DNA from: Paragemmobacter ruber
Lineage (GTDB): Bacteria > Pseudomonadota > Alphaproteobacteria > Rhodobacterales > Rhodobacteraceae
Assembly (NCBI RefSeq): GCF_009908315.1
Contig: NZ_JAAATW010000003.1
Span: 310,001-374,000 of the forward strand
Direction: 5' to 3'
DNA: 64,000 bases
Of this stretch, positions 49,196 through 57,780 are shown in pieces; position 1 is the stretch's first letter; the number at the start of each line of letters is the position of its first letter. Under the pieces are notes generated by a model, which saw nothing but the letters and a program-made list of their open reading frames with translations, made no database searches and had not been told where the DNA came from. A program made the position numbers and the translations under genes.

Positions 49196-49408
49196 ATGTC
49201 GGCCCGGCCCCTGCCCCACGTGCTGTCCGCCCCGCTGCCGCCCCTGTCTCGGCTTCTGGTTTCGGTGGCGCTGACTTTGGCGGACTGGGAAGCTCGGCGC
49301 CGGGGGCGCCGGGCGCTGGCCCGGCTGGACGAACACCTGCTGCGCGACATCGGTCTGGGCGAAGACCACGCCGCGCGCGAGGCTGCCAAGGCCTTCTGGC
49401 AGGATTGA
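49196..49408 (+). CDS. Small DUF1127 protein
   Basis: The 70-residue basic protein has the DUF1127 core WEARRRGRRALARLDEHLLRDIGL. In R. sphaeroides a DUF1127 protein (CcaF1) binds RNA and influences sRNA maturation and decay, so an RNA-binding role is reasonable. It follows the MocR-type operator region and may be its target. GGAATG lies upstream, and a strong terminator follows. Confidence 0.85.
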   Translation: MSARPLPHVLSAPLPPLSRLLVSVALTLADWEARRRGRRALARLDEHLLRDIGLGEDHAAREAAKAFWQD

Positions 49409-49434
49409 CCCTTTCCTTTACGGTCCCCTGACTG

Positions 49435-49464
49435 GGCCGGGTTCGCCCGGCCTTTCTTTTTTTT
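49435..49464 (+). terminator. Terminator of the DUF1127 gene
   Basis: GGCCGGG-TTCG-CCCGGCC (49435-49452) followed by TTTCTTTTTTTT. A complete factor-independent terminator. The next 110 nt, to 49574, show nothing recognisable. Confidence 0.93.
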
Positions 49465-49574
49465 CGCAGATCAGGACCCGGAAAGCGGGCGGCACCTGGC
49501 GCCGACCGTGGATCTGCCTACGCCAAAGGCGCGGGACAGGCAGGACCACCAAACCGAGCCACCGGGGCTGCGCA

Positions 49575-49604
49575 AAGCAAAAGACCCGCCATGTGGCGGG
49601 CCTT
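49575..49604 (-). terminator. Terminator of rplM-rpsI
   Basis: On the minus strand AAGGCCCGCC-ACAT-GGCGGGTCTT (10 bp with one G-T pair) is followed by TTGCTTTG, about 20 nt after the rpsI stop. Confidence 0.88.
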
Positions 49605-49625
49605 CTGACAGATGGCACAGATGAA

Positions 49626-50114
49626 TCAGCGCTTGGAGAACTGGAAGGACCGGCGGGCCTTGGCCTTGCCGTACTTCTTGCGTTCCACCACGCGGCTGTC
49701 GCGGGTCAGGAAACCAGCCGCCTTGAGCGCCGGGCGCAGCGAGGGTTCATAAAGTTGCAGCGCCTTGGAGATGCCGTGCTTCACAGCACCAGCCTGACCG
49801 GACAGACCGCCGCCCGCCACCGTGGCGTAGACGTCGAACTGACCTTCGACATTAGCGATCTGGAAGGGCTGCTTCAGGATCATCTGCAGCACGGGACGGG
49901 CGAAATAGACCGCCATTTCCTTGCCATTGACCACAACCTTGCCGGAGCCGGGCTTCACCCAGACGCGGGCGACGGCATCCTTGCGCTTGCCGGTCGCGTA
50001 GGAGCGACCCAGCGCGTCACGCTGCGGGGTCTTGGGCGCGGCCGCCTCGGCGGCGGGGGCGGCGGAACCGGCCACGGCGGATTTCAGATCGTCGAGGGAT
50101 TTTATGTCGGCCAT
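49626..50114 (-). CDS. rpsI: 30S ribosomal protein S9
   Basis: The 162 residues have the S9 core ([47 protein letters not shown]) and the decoding-centre tail RRSFQFSKR. An N-terminal extension of about 35 Ala-rich residues is usual in this group. It lies 2 nt after rplM, the universal order. Confidence 0.97.
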   Translation of the reverse strand: MADIKSLDDLKSAVAGSAAPAAEAAAPKTPQRDALGRSYATGKRKDAVARVWVKPGSGKVVVNGKEMAVYFARPVLQMILKQPFQIANVEGQFDVYATVAGGGLSGQAGAVKHGISKALQLYEPSLRPALKAAGFLTRDSRVVERKKYGKAKARRSFQFSKR

Positions 50115-50116
50115 GA

Positions 50117-50581
50117 TCAGGCGCTCCGCGTGTTCTTCGGGTTCAGGACGCGCAGGTCCAGAACGGTGGGCTGCTGGGCTTCGTGCGGATGGGCGGCCCC
50201 GGCATAGACGCGCAGGTTGGTCATCTGCTGACGGCCCAGACGGTTGCGGGTGATCATCCGCTCGACAGCCTTGATCACCACACGCTCGGGGTGGTTGCCT
50301 TCCAGCACCTGACGCGCGGTGCGGCTCTTGATGCCGCCCGGGTGGCCGGTGTGCCAGTAATAGACCTTGTCATCCCGCTTCTTGCCGGTCATCTGCACCT
50401 TGTCGGCGTTGATGACGATGACATTGTCGCCCATGTCCATATGGGGGGTGAAGGTCGGCTTGTTCTTGCCGCGCAGGATGTTTGCGACGATCGTGGCGAG
50501 GCGGCCCAGAACGATGCCTTCGGCATCGATCAGGATCCACTTCTTCTCGATATCCGCAGGCGTTGCGGTGAAGGTTTTCAT
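50117..50581 (-). CDS. rplM: 50S ribosomal protein L13
   Basis: The 154 residues are clearly L13: [29 protein letters not shown], the segment [16 protein letters not shown], and the segment [27 protein letters not shown]. It is first of the rplM-rpsI operon behind a good sigma-70-type promoter. Confidence 0.98.
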   Translation of the reverse strand: MKTFTATPADIEKKWILIDAEGIVLGRLATIVANILRGKNKPTFTPHMDMGDNVIVINADKVQMTGKKRDDKVYYWHTGHPGGIKSRTARQVLEGNHPERVVIKAVERMITRNRLGRQQMTNLRVYAGAAHPHEAQQPTVLDLRVLNPKNTRSA

Positions 50582-50634
50582 ATCGAACCCTGTGAGTTGA
50601 AGCGGGGGTTGCCCCCCGGGATCTTGGATGGCGG

Positions 50635-50663
50635 CTTATCGCGTGAAGCGTGGTGCAGGTCAA
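50635..50663 (-). promoter_or_regulatory. Promoter of rplM-rpsI
   Basis: Minus-strand TTGACC (50663-50658) and GATAAG (50640-50635) with exactly 17 bp between, about 54 bp before the rplM start. Typical of strongly expressed ribosomal genes. Confidence 0.65.
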
Positions 50664-50705
50664 GTGCGGGTTTTGTTAATTTATTTCGGTATAACAGTGG
50701 GTTAG

Positions 50706-50726
50706 AAAAAAGGTATCTTAATACCC
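50706..50726 (-). terminator. Terminator of the UDG-sseB unit
   Basis: Minus-strand GGTAT-TAAG-ATACC followed by six T. It ends the uracil-glycosylase/SseB unit upstream of the ribosomal operon promoter. Confidence 0.7.
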
Positions 50727-50753
50727 CATAGAATCCGCCCCCGCCCCGCCGGA

Positions 50754-51536
50754 TCAGCGCAGTTTCGGCGGGCGGTCGGGATCGGTGCCGGGCGCCTTGG
50801 GTGCTGCGGGTTCGGGGCGTTGCGGACGGGGCAGATCGAAGCGGCGGCCCACTCGGGCGATGGCCAGCGTGGCGGGATCGGTGCTGGACAGGAAGGCCAC
50901 GTCGATCTCGCCCGCCTCGACGCCCGAGAAGGCCAGCGCCTCGCGCGCGGCGCGGGCGAGCGCGGGTTCGGCACCGGCGGCCGCGTCGATGAAGGCCAGC
51001 ATGTGACTGCGCCGCCCGCCGCGATAGGTGACGGCTGCCAGATAGGCCGCCTGCGCCACCCCGCCCGCGCGGACAAGTTTTGCCTCCAGCCCCGCGATCA
51101 GGCGGGGCGGCAGGGCGCCGGGGGCGGCGAAGGCTTCGGGATGCGCCTCTGCTGCCTCGGGTTCGGCATCCAGCATGCCGGACAGCCAATCCAGCGCCTC
51201 GGGCGGCAGGATCATCTGCGACGAGGCAACGCCGAGGTTGACCCCCAGCCCGACCCCCTGCCCTGCCAGCGTCTGCGCAATCACCCGGCCCGGAAGCGCG
51301 GCATAGGGCGCGACACCGCCGGAAAATTCGGCCAGCCGTTCCTCAAGGTCGAAGATCAGGACGACGGGGCCGCTCTCCAGCGGAAAGAGGCGCGGCTTGA
51401 TATCGGTCCCGTGGGCCTCTTCCTCGAGTAGGAGGAAGTATTCGCCATCGGCCAGTTGTTCGTAAAAGCGCAGACGGTCGGCCTCATCCGCGCCATCCTG
51501 TTCCATGGCAGCATAGGCGGCATCGAGCGGGGTCAT
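50754..51536 (-). CDS. SseB-domain protein
   Basis: The 260 residues include the SseB N-terminal pattern (EYFLLLEEEAHGTDIKPRLFPLESGPVVLIFDLEERLAEF; YAALPGRVIAQTLAGQGVGLGVNLGVASSQMILPPEALDWL) and a C-terminal SseB-like half. SseB domains are found in type III enhancers and in many proteins of unknown function. The ATG overlaps the stop of the uracil-DNA glycosylase gene (ATGA). Confidence 0.8.
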   Translation of the reverse strand: MTPLDAAYAAMEQDGADEADRLRFYEQLADGEYFLLLEEEAHGTDIKPRLFPLESGPVVLIFDLEERLAEFSGGVAPYAALPGRVIAQTLAGQGVGLGVNLGVASSQMILPPEALDWLSGMLDAEPEAAEAHPEAFAAPGALPPRLIAGLEAKLVRAGGVAQAAYLAAVTYRGGRRSHMLAFIDAAAGAEPALARAAREALAFSGVEAGEIDVAFLSSTDPATLAIARVGRRFDLPRPQRPEPAAPKAPGTDPDRPPKLR

Positions 51537-52141
51537 TGGACAGTCTCCATCAGGCTGCGGATGGCCCGGCGCAGATCGGGCAGAAGGTCGGTTTCGAACC
51601 ACGGGTTGCGGCGCAGCCATGCGGTATTGCGCCACGACGGATGGGGCAAGGGCCAGATGCCACGCGCGGCATGGCTGCGCCAATCGGTCACCCGCGCGGT
51701 GACAGAGCCGGGGCCGAGATGCCAGTTTTGCGCAGCACCCCCCACCGCCAGCACCATGCGGACCTTTGGCAGGCTGGCAAGCACGCGCGCGCGCCAAGTG
51801 CGGGCGCAAATCGGCGGCGGCGGCAGGTCGGCCCCTTTAGCATCATAGCCCGGAAAGCAGAAGGCCATCGGCACGATGGCCACGCGGGACAGGTCGTAGA
51901 AGTCATCAGCCGAAAGGCCCGTCCAATCGCGCAGCCGGTCGCCCGAGGGATCGGTGAAGGGACGGCCCGAGGCATGGACGCGCGCGCCCGGTGCCTGACC
52001 CGCGATCAGGAGCCGCGCCCCCGGCGCGAACCACGCCACCGGGCGCGGTGCATGTGCCGTCGCCGTCTGCGCGAACCTGTCCGCGCACAGGCGGCAGGCG
52101 CGGATCTGCGCGACGAGTTCGGAGGCGGGGTCGTCCTGCAT
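51533..52141 (-). CDS. Uracil-DNA glycosylase family protein
   Basis: The 202 residues show a UDG-type motif 1 (LLIAGQAPGARVHASGRPFTDPSGDRLRDW), a middle AIVPMAFCFPG, and the C-terminal LPHPSWRN. Two Cys near the start (IRACRLCADRFA) fit the Fe-S type, but the other two cluster cysteines are not evident. This matches the family-4/5-like group often called 'uracil-DNA glycosylase family protein'. ATG 52141 chosen; the open frame extends into the nhaA-type upstream region. Confidence 0.85.
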   Translation of the reverse strand: MQDDPASELVAQIRACRLCADRFAQTATAHAPRPVAWFAPGARLLIAGQAPGARVHASGRPFTDPSGDRLRDWTGLSADDFYDLSRVAIVPMAFCFPGYDAKGADLPPPPICARTWRARVLASLPKVRMVLAVGGAAQNWHLGPGSVTARVTDWRSHAARGIWPLPHPSWRNTAWLRRNPWFETDLLPDLRRAIRSLMETVQ

Positions 52142-52298
52142 GGGGCCTTTGGCGAAAGAAGGGCGCGCTCGCGCGGTAAGATGGGCCGCTGTTGGCCCAT
52201 GGGCAACACCCGGGCACCGCCTGTCGCAAATCCGCTTGCAACGATGCGGTCGCAGGCATAGGCCGCAGCCAGCCATTGCAGCTGCGGGTCATGTGCGG

Positions 52299-53510
52299 AT
52301 GTATCGCGTCTCTCCCTTTGTGCGCCGCTTCGGCCGGGCCCTGATCGCGGGTGTCCTGCTGGCCACCCTGTGGGTCAATCTGTCCCCCGGCAGCTATTAT
52401 GACGTCATGGAGTATCGGCTGATCGACGTGCCGAAACCGGCATGGATCGCGGGCGAGACGCTGATCCTTTCGCCGGTGGTGGTGGTGGCGGATCTGCTGA
52501 TGGCAATGTTCCTGTTCTTTGCGGGCAAAGAACTGTGGGAGGCGCTGGTCCTGCAACGCGGGGCCCTGTCGGGGCGGCGGGCGCTGCTGCCCGCGGGGGC
52601 CGTGGCCGGGGCACTGCTGGGCGCCGTGGCCGCATGGTTGATCCATAGCACCATGTTCGTATCGGCGGACTGGGCGCCCTGGGGGGCGGGTTGGCCCCTG
52701 CCGATCGGATCAGAGATCGTACTGGGCTATGTGGCGGGCCGGCTGGTGCTGGGGCCGTCGCATCCTGCCTTGCACCTGCTGCTCCTGATCAGCATCGCGA
52801 CCAGCATCCTTGGCCTTTTGATCCTTGGGGTGGCCTATCCGCATGCCGGGCTGCAACTGCTGTGGCTTCTGTTGCCCGTCGCCGCGACCGTGACGGTGTG
52901 GCGGCTGTTCGGCCGCGCCCCGGTGGGCGCCGCGACCGAGCGCGAGAGGCGGCGGGCCATGGCGCTGTGGCCCTATGTGGTGGCGGGCGGGGCCAGCTGG
53001 ATCGGGGTGGTGGCCGCGGGGTTGCCGGGGGCCTTGGGGTTGTTGCCGGTGATTCCCGCCATTCCCCATGCCGACCGCGCCTTCGGGCTGTTTGCCGAAG
53101 CCGAGGAATATCTGAACGATCCGCTGAACCGGCTTGCACATTTTCTGATCCGGCCCGTATCGGTGGTGCTCTTCCTGTTCGGGCTGACGCATGGCGGGAT
53201 TGATTTCGCGGCGCTGGCCCCTCCGACCGGCACGGTGCTGGCCGCGCTCTGGATCGGCAAGCCGATCGGGCTGTTTGCGGGCGCGCTTCTGGCGGCGCGG
53301 TTGTTCCGCGTGCCGCTGCCTGCCGGGATCCGCCTGCGCGATCTGGTGATCGTCGCGGCCCTGTCGGGCATCGGCTTTACTGCGCCGCTCCTCGCCCTCG
53401 ACACCGCCCTGCCCGGCGGCGCGATGGTCGAGGCGGCACGGCTGGGCTTTGCGCTGTCGATCCTTGCCTGGCCTGCCGCCTGGCTGTTGGCGCGGCTTTT
53501 GCCACGCTGA
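52299..53510 (+). CDS. NhaA-fold membrane protein lacking the catalytic aspartates
   Basis: The 403-residue protein has about 11-12 hydrophobic helices and aligns with NhaA: LMAMFLFFAGKELWEALV for the FFLLVGLEIKRE segment, GWPLPIGSEIVLGYVAG for GWAIPAATDIAFALG, WIGKPIGL for the Lys300 segment, and SGIGFT near the end. Where E. coli has Asp163-Asp164 (IIDDLG) this protein has Ser169-Ile170 (ATSILG), and Asp133 is Glu139. Canonical Na+/H+ exchange is therefore doubtful. Start ATG 52299 (GTG two codons earlier possible). Confidence 0.75.
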   Translation: MYRVSPFVRRFGRALIAGVLLATLWVNLSPGSYYDVMEYRLIDVPKPAWIAGETLILSPVVVVADLLMAMFLFFAGKELWEALVLQRGALSGRRALLPAGAVAGALLGAVAAWLIHSTMFVSADWAPWGAGWPLPIGSEIVLGYVAGRLVLGPSHPALHLLLLISIATSILGLLILGVAYPHAGLQLLWLLLPVAATVTVWRLFGRAPVGAATERERRRAMALWPYVVAGGASWIGVVAAGLPGALGLLPVIPAIPHADRAFGLFAEAEEYLNDPLNRLAHFLIRPVSVVLFLFGLTHGGIDFAALAPPTGTVLAALWIGKPIGLFAGALLAARLFRVPLPAGIRLRDLVIVAALSGIGFTAPLLALDTALPGGAMVEAARLGFALSILAWPAAWLLARLLPR

Positions 53511-53589
53511 CCCGCGTGGCCGTTGGCGGGGCTTTACGCGGCATCGTTGATGCATCGTTCAGGAAACAGTGCGACCCTGTGATCGGCCA

Positions 53590-53623
53590 TTGTCAGGCAA
53601 GCATAAAATTCGACATAATGTCG
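53590..53623 (+). promoter_or_regulatory. Capsule-export promoter with overlapping palindrome
   Basis: TTGTCA (53590-53595) and CATAAT (53614-53619) are separated by 18 bp. The -10 region is embedded in the inverted repeat CGACAT-A-ATGTCG (53611-53623). This is about 145 bp upstream of kpsT, and the leader in between has no evident gene. Repression of capsule export by a protein binding this palindrome is a reasonable hypothesis. Confidence 0.5.
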
Positions 53624-53765
53624 CCCTAAAGGCGCGCTATGCGCCCAAGGCACGCGGCAGAAAAAACGGGTGCCGAATCCCCTCCGCCCGTACAGGAGCG
53701 CCGGGGTTGGGGCAGAGGTACGAAACAGGAAGCGACGCGTTCGGATCGCTTCCCCGAGGGCAGGT

Positions 53766-54425
53766 ATGATCGAGTTCGATAACGTCTCAAAGTCGTTCTG
53801 GACGGGCAAGACGCGCAAGGTGATCCTCGATCAGGCCACGTTCCGCGTGGAACTTGGCAATTCACTAGGGATTCTGGCCCCGAACGGGACCGGCAAGACC
53901 ACGATCATCAACATGATGGCCGGGCTGGAACAACCCGACGAGGGCACGATCAAACGATCGTCGCGCATCTCTTTTCCCCTGGGTTTCATGGGTGGCGTGG
54001 TCAACCGCCACAGCGCGACCGAAAACTCGCGCTATATCGCGCGGCTTTACGGGCTGGATCCGGATTATGTGGAAAGCTTCTGCCGCTGGCTGTGCAGCAT
54101 TGGCGAATATTTCGACATGCCGGTGGGCACCTATTCCTCGGGGATGCGGGCGCGCTTCTCCTTCGCGCTGCTTCTGGCGCTGGAGTTCGACATCTATCTG
54201 ATCGACGAAGGCATGCCCGGCACCACGGATGCCGAATTCAACCGCAAGGCTGGGTCGATCCTGCGCCAGCGCCTGCGCGAAGCCACGGTGGTGGTCGTGT
54301 CGCATCAGGCCTCGACGCTCGAGAAATTCTGCCGCTCTGCCGCCGTGCTGAAGAACGGGCGGCTTTACATGTTCGACACCCTCGAAGAAGCAAAACGGCT
54401 GTATAACTATGAAACTCAGGGTTAA
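53766..54425 (+). CDS. kpsT: Capsular polysaccharide ABC transporter ATP-binding protein (KpsT type)
   Basis: The 219 residues have MIEFDNVSKSFW, Walker A GILAPNGTGKTTIIN, an unusual signature YSSGMRARFSFALLLALEFD and Walker B IYLIDEGMPGTTDAEF, all hallmarks of the KpsT/BexA/CtrD group exporting capsule polysaccharide through the inner membrane. ATG 53766 fits. The next gene overlaps by 17 nt. The permease KpsM is not adjacent. Confidence 0.9.
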   Translation: MIEFDNVSKSFWTGKTRKVILDQATFRVELGNSLGILAPNGTGKTTIINMMAGLEQPDEGTIKRSSRISFPLGFMGGVVNRHSATENSRYIARLYGLDPDYVESFCRWLCSIGEYFDMPVGTYSSGMRARFSFALLLALEFDIYLIDEGMPGTTDAEFNRKAGSILRQRLREATVVVVSHQASTLEKFCRSAAVLKNGRLYMFDTLEEAKRLYNYETQG

Positions 54426-56235
54426 GCGGTACAACACACGCCGTTCCGAGGTGCCGCCCGAACCGGCGACACAGCCGGTTGGTCCACGCCCGGCGCAACG
54501 CCCCAATCCGGCGCCTCTGTCGCAGACGCCAGCATCCCCGGCCGGCGTTTCCGCACCGCTCGGCTCGATCCGCGCCGACGGGCGGGGCGATGCGCGGCTT
54601 GCCGCGCCAAACCCCAGGGATGCCGAGATCATCGACGCGGCCCCCGCAGCACCGCAAGCCCCCCAGCGCAGTGCCGACGAGGCGCTGTTTGCCCAGACCG
54701 AGGACGGCTTTGGCGCGGCCCCCTATCCCACGGCGGCGGTGGCACCAACGGGCATGGCTGTTGCGGGCGCGGCGGATAATGCGGCGGGAACCGATCTGGA
54801 TGCGATCCGGCGCGAAGGTCTGACGGGGCGGCAGTTGCGGCTGGCGCGCCGCATGGCGCAGAAATACGGCCTGCCCGCCACGTCGGATTTCGATGCGGTG
54901 CGCCTGCTGCGGCAGGCGGGGCTTGACCCCTTCCGAGCCAACCCCGTGGTCGAGATCGTGGCCGAAGAAGACGGCCCCGCCGATGGCCAGCCCCGCGCAG
55001 GCAACATGATGCCGATCCCTGCGGGCGCCCGTCTGCCCCAGACGATCAAACCGGTGAAGATGCCTGCACCGGGCGAAGAGGTGAACCACGCGGCCGAGAT
55101 CCTGCAGATGCAGCAGGATCTTGCGCGCCGCCGGCGCCGCCGGTCGATGCTGATGATGGCGCGGCTGTTCTTCTTCGTCATCCTGCCCACCTTCCTTGCG
55201 GGTTTTTACTACTACCGCGTGGCCACCCCGCTTTATGCGACGAAGACCGAATTCGTCATCCAGCAGGCGATGCCGCAACAGGCCACTGGCACCTCCATGG
55301 GGGGGCTGGCCAATACGCCCATGGCCAACATGCAGGATTCCATCACCGTGCAGGGCTATCTGCAATCGCGCGATGCCATGCTGCGGCTGGAACAGGATAT
55401 CGGGTTTCGCGACGTGTTTTCGGCACCCGGGATCGACCCGATCCAACGGCTCGATCCCGAGGCGTCGAACGAGGCGGCCTACAAGATCTATCAGCGCAAT
55501 GTCCGTGTGTCCTATGACCCGACCGAGGGCATCATCCGGATGGAGGTGATCGCGCCCGATCCGCAGACCTCGGTCCGCTTTTCCGAAGCGCTGATCGGCT
55601 ATGCCGAGGAGCAGGTCGATCAGCTGACACAGCGCCTGCGCGAGGATGCGATGAAGGGCGCGCGCGAAAGCTATGCCGAGGCAGAGGCTGCCCTGCTGGA
55701 GGCGCGGCAACGCGCCGTGACGCTGCAGGAGACGTTCAAGGTTCTGTCCTCCGAAGTGGAGGTGAGCCTGATCACCAGCCAGATCGGCCAGCTTGAGGGG
55801 CAGCTGACCGCCGACCGGCTGTCGCTTGCGCAGATGGAGGCGAACGAAGCGCCGAACCTCGCCCGGATGGAACCGCTCAAGCGCCGCATCGCCACGCTGG
55901 AGGACGAGATCGCCCTGTTGCGCGCCAAGCTGGTGGAAGAGGACAGTTCGGGCCAGTCGCTGGCACGCGTGCAGTCGCAACTGGCCGTGGCCGAAGCAGA
56001 TGCCGAAACCCGGCAGATGATGCTGGCGCAATCGCTGCAGTCGATGGAAACGGCCCGGATCGAGGCCAACCGTCAGGCGCGTTACATCTCGCTCTCCGTC
56101 GCTCCCGTGGCGCCGGATGAGGCGACCTATCCCCGCGCATTCGAAAACACGATGGTGGCGATGATGATCTTCGCGGGTATATATCTGCTGCTGTCGATGA
56201 CCGCCGCAATCCTGCGCGAACAGGTCACGGCCTGA
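54409..56235 (+). CDS. kpsE: Capsule polysaccharide export inner-membrane protein (KpsE/BexC/CtrB type) with long N-terminal extension
   Basis: The 608-residue protein has a Pro/Ala-rich disordered N-terminus of about 230 residues. A first membrane helix follows (about 245-265, LFFFVILPTFLAGFYYY), then the PCP-type periplasmic domain with coiled coil (about 400-560) and a second helix (about 580-600). YYRVATPLYATKTEFVIQQA is the usual KpsE start; ordinary family members are near 380 residues, so the extension is notable. It links KpsMT to the outer-membrane KpsD-like channel. Confidence 0.88.
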   Translation: MKLRVKRYNTRRSEVPPEPATQPVGPRPAQRPNPAPLSQTPASPAGVSAPLGSIRADGRGDARLAAPNPRDAEIIDAAPAAPQAPQRSADEALFAQTEDGFGAAPYPTAAVAPTGMAVAGAADNAAGTDLDAIRREGLTGRQLRLARRMAQKYGLPATSDFDAVRLLRQAGLDPFRANPVVEIVAEEDGPADGQPRAGNMMPIPAGARLPQTIKPVKMPAPGEEVNHAAEILQMQQDLARRRRRRSMLMMARLFFFVILPTFLAGFYYYRVATPLYATKTEFVIQQAMPQQATGTSMGGLANTPMANMQDSITVQGYLQSRDAMLRLEQDIGFRDVFSAPGIDPIQRLDPEASNEAAYKIYQRNVRVSYDPTEGIIRMEVIAPDPQTSVRFSEALIGYAEEQVDQLTQRLREDAMKGARESYAEAEAALLEARQRAVTLQETFKVLSSEVEVSLITSQIGQLEGQLTADRLSLAQMEANEAPNLARMEPLKRRIATLEDEIALLRAKLVEEDSSGQSLARVQSQLAVAEADAETRQMMLAQSLQSMETARIEANRQARYISLSVAPVAPDEATYPRAFENTMVAMMIFAGIYLLLSMTAAILREQVTA

Positions 56236-56243
56236 GGAAGAAG

Positions 56244-57074
56244 ATGAAAACAGTCGATATCGGCGGGCTGTCCGTCAGCAATGACAGCCCGCTTCTGGTG
56301 ATTGCCGGCCCATGCCAGCTGGAAAGCCTCGACCACGCCCAGATGATCGCGGGGACCATGGCCGAGGCCTGCCGCGCGGCGGGTGCGCAATACGTGTTCA
56401 AGGCCAGCTACGACAAGGCCAATCGCACCTCCCTCAAGGGGCGGCGGGGCCTTGGCATCGACGCAGGCCTCAAGGTGCTCGAGGCCGTGCGTGCCATGGG
56501 GATGCCGGTGCTGACCGATATCCACGATGCCCATCAGGCGCGGCTGGCCGCACAGGTCGTGGACGTGATCCAGATTCCCGCCTTCCTGTGCCGCCAGACG
56601 GACCTTCTGATCGCGGCGGGCGAAACGGGGGCCGTGGTCAACATCAAGAAGGGCCAGTTCCTTGCCCCTTGGGACATGGGAAACGTGGCCGAGAAGGTCG
56701 CCTCCACCGGGAATGAGCGCATCCTTCTGACCGAGCGGGGCGTGAGTTTCGGCTACAACACGCTGGTGGCCGACATGCGCGCCCTGCCCACCATGGCGCG
56801 CACCGGCTGGCCGGTGATCATGGATGCCACCCATTCGGTCCAGCAGCCGGGCGGACAAGGGGCCTCGTCGGGCGGGCAGCGCGAGTTCGCCCCGGTGATG
56901 GCGCGCTGCGCGGTGTCCATCGGGATCGCGGGCGTCTTCATCGAAACGCATCAGGCGCCCGATACCGCCCCCTCCGACGGGCCGAACATGATCCCGCTGG
57001 ATCAGATGCCCGCCCTGATCGACAGCCTGATGGCCTTCGACCGTCTGGCGAAATCGGCGCCCTTGCGGGTGTGA
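56244..57074 (+). CDS. kdsA: 3-deoxy-8-phosphooctulonate (Kdo8P) synthase
   Basis: The 276-residue TIM-barrel enzyme condenses PEP with arabinose-5-phosphate. Motifs: VIAGPCQLESLDHA, FKASYDKANRTSLKGRRGLG, QIPAFLCRQTDLLIAA, DATHSVQQPGGQGASSGGQREF. The DATHSVQ/PGGQ segment with an Asn in KANRTS resembles the metal-independent class. Kdo is needed for lipid A core and for the capsule anchor, consistent with its place 8 nt after the capsule gene. Confidence 0.96.
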   Translation: MKTVDIGGLSVSNDSPLLVIAGPCQLESLDHAQMIAGTMAEACRAAGAQYVFKASYDKANRTSLKGRRGLGIDAGLKVLEAVRAMGMPVLTDIHDAHQARLAAQVVDVIQIPAFLCRQTDLLIAAGETGAVVNIKKGQFLAPWDMGNVAEKVASTGNERILLTERGVSFGYNTLVADMRALPTMARTGWPVIMDATHSVQQPGGQGASSGGQREFAPVMARCAVSIGIAGVFIETHQAPDTAPSDGPNMIPLDQMPALIDSLMAFDRLAKSAPLRV

Positions 57075-57091
57075 CACCCGGCCCCCCTGCC

Positions 57092-57158
57092 CTTCATCTT
57101 GGCGCCAAATACCCCGCAGGGTGAGGCGCGCAGCCCCCTGATTTTTCGAAGGAAAATC
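57092..57158 (+). repeat. Dispersed intergenic element, copy C, with hairpin
   Basis: CTTCATCTTGGCGCCAAATACCCC (57092-57115) is the third copy. It is followed at 57140-57158 by GATTTT-TCGAAGG-AAAATC, a weak stem before CCCTTTCT, between convergent kdsA and the next gene. This copy could act as part of a terminator. Confidence 0.68.
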
Positions 57159-57165
57159 GCCCTTT

Positions 57166-57780
57166 CTACGGCGCCGCCACCCCGGCGCTGGGGTGAAGGA
57201 CGGGGCGCCATCCTGCGCGCAGGACGGCGATGACAGGCTCTGGCGTCAGGACGGTGACGGGCCCGCGCGGCAGGGGCGTGGGCGCGCCATAGCCCTCCGG
57301 CCCCCATCGCAGCGCTTGGCCCTGCCGGATCAGATGCGCCGCCCCGCCAATCAGCGCCATGGTCCCCTCCGGCAGCGTCGCCGCCTCGGCCATGTGGCGG
57401 CGCTGGGAGCGGCCCTCCAAACGCGCCGCATGCAGGGCGCGGTCGATCTCGGCCGCGCGCATGGCGCCAAAAACCGAAGCCCAGGCCGCGGCGAACCCCT
57501 GCCACGCGGCACGGCGACATTCGGCGCAGGGGCGGTGGCCCGCCGCACAGGCCACCGCCTCGTCCAGAAAGAACAACTCGGTGTAGCGACCCGGCGCCAT
57601 CAATGCGCGCCGCCGCCCCTTGAACGCCAGCGCGCAGGTGATCCACGCCCGATGGCGCCAGCGTGCGGCACCCAGAGTGCCGGCCCCATCATGCAGGCAG
57701 CCGCGATTGCCCATGAACAGCCCGCGCGCGGGATGGGCCACGATCTCGCCCGTGGGCCAGACGCGGTTCTGCCGCGCCAT
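57166..57780 (-). CDS. Conserved protein with Ada-like Cys motif, unknown function
   Basis: The 204-residue protein reads NRVWPTGEIVAHPARGLFMGNRGCLHD at its N-terminus and has YTELFFLDEAVACAAGHRPCAECRRAAW in the middle. The CxAGHRPCAxC pattern resembles the Ada-type zinc site. It has no helicase or transport motif, and no confident function can be given. Its start overlaps the stop of the upstream flavoprotein gene by one base (TGATG), so the two are translated together. Confidence 0.68.
   Translation of the reverse strand: MARQNRVWPTGEIVAHPARGLFMGNRGCLHDGAGTLGAARWRHRAWITCALAFKGRRRALMAPGRYTELFFLDEAVACAAGHRPCAECRRAAWQGFAAAWASVFGAMRAAEIDRALHAARLEGRSQRRHMAEAATLPEGTMALIGGAAHLIRQGQALRWGPEGYGAPTPLPRGPVTVLTPEPVIAVLRAGWRPVLHPSAGVAAP

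Noticed and set aside
53534-53818. Minus-strand frame in the capsule promoter region
   Set aside because: It overlaps the start of kpsT and the promoter elements and shows no family features.
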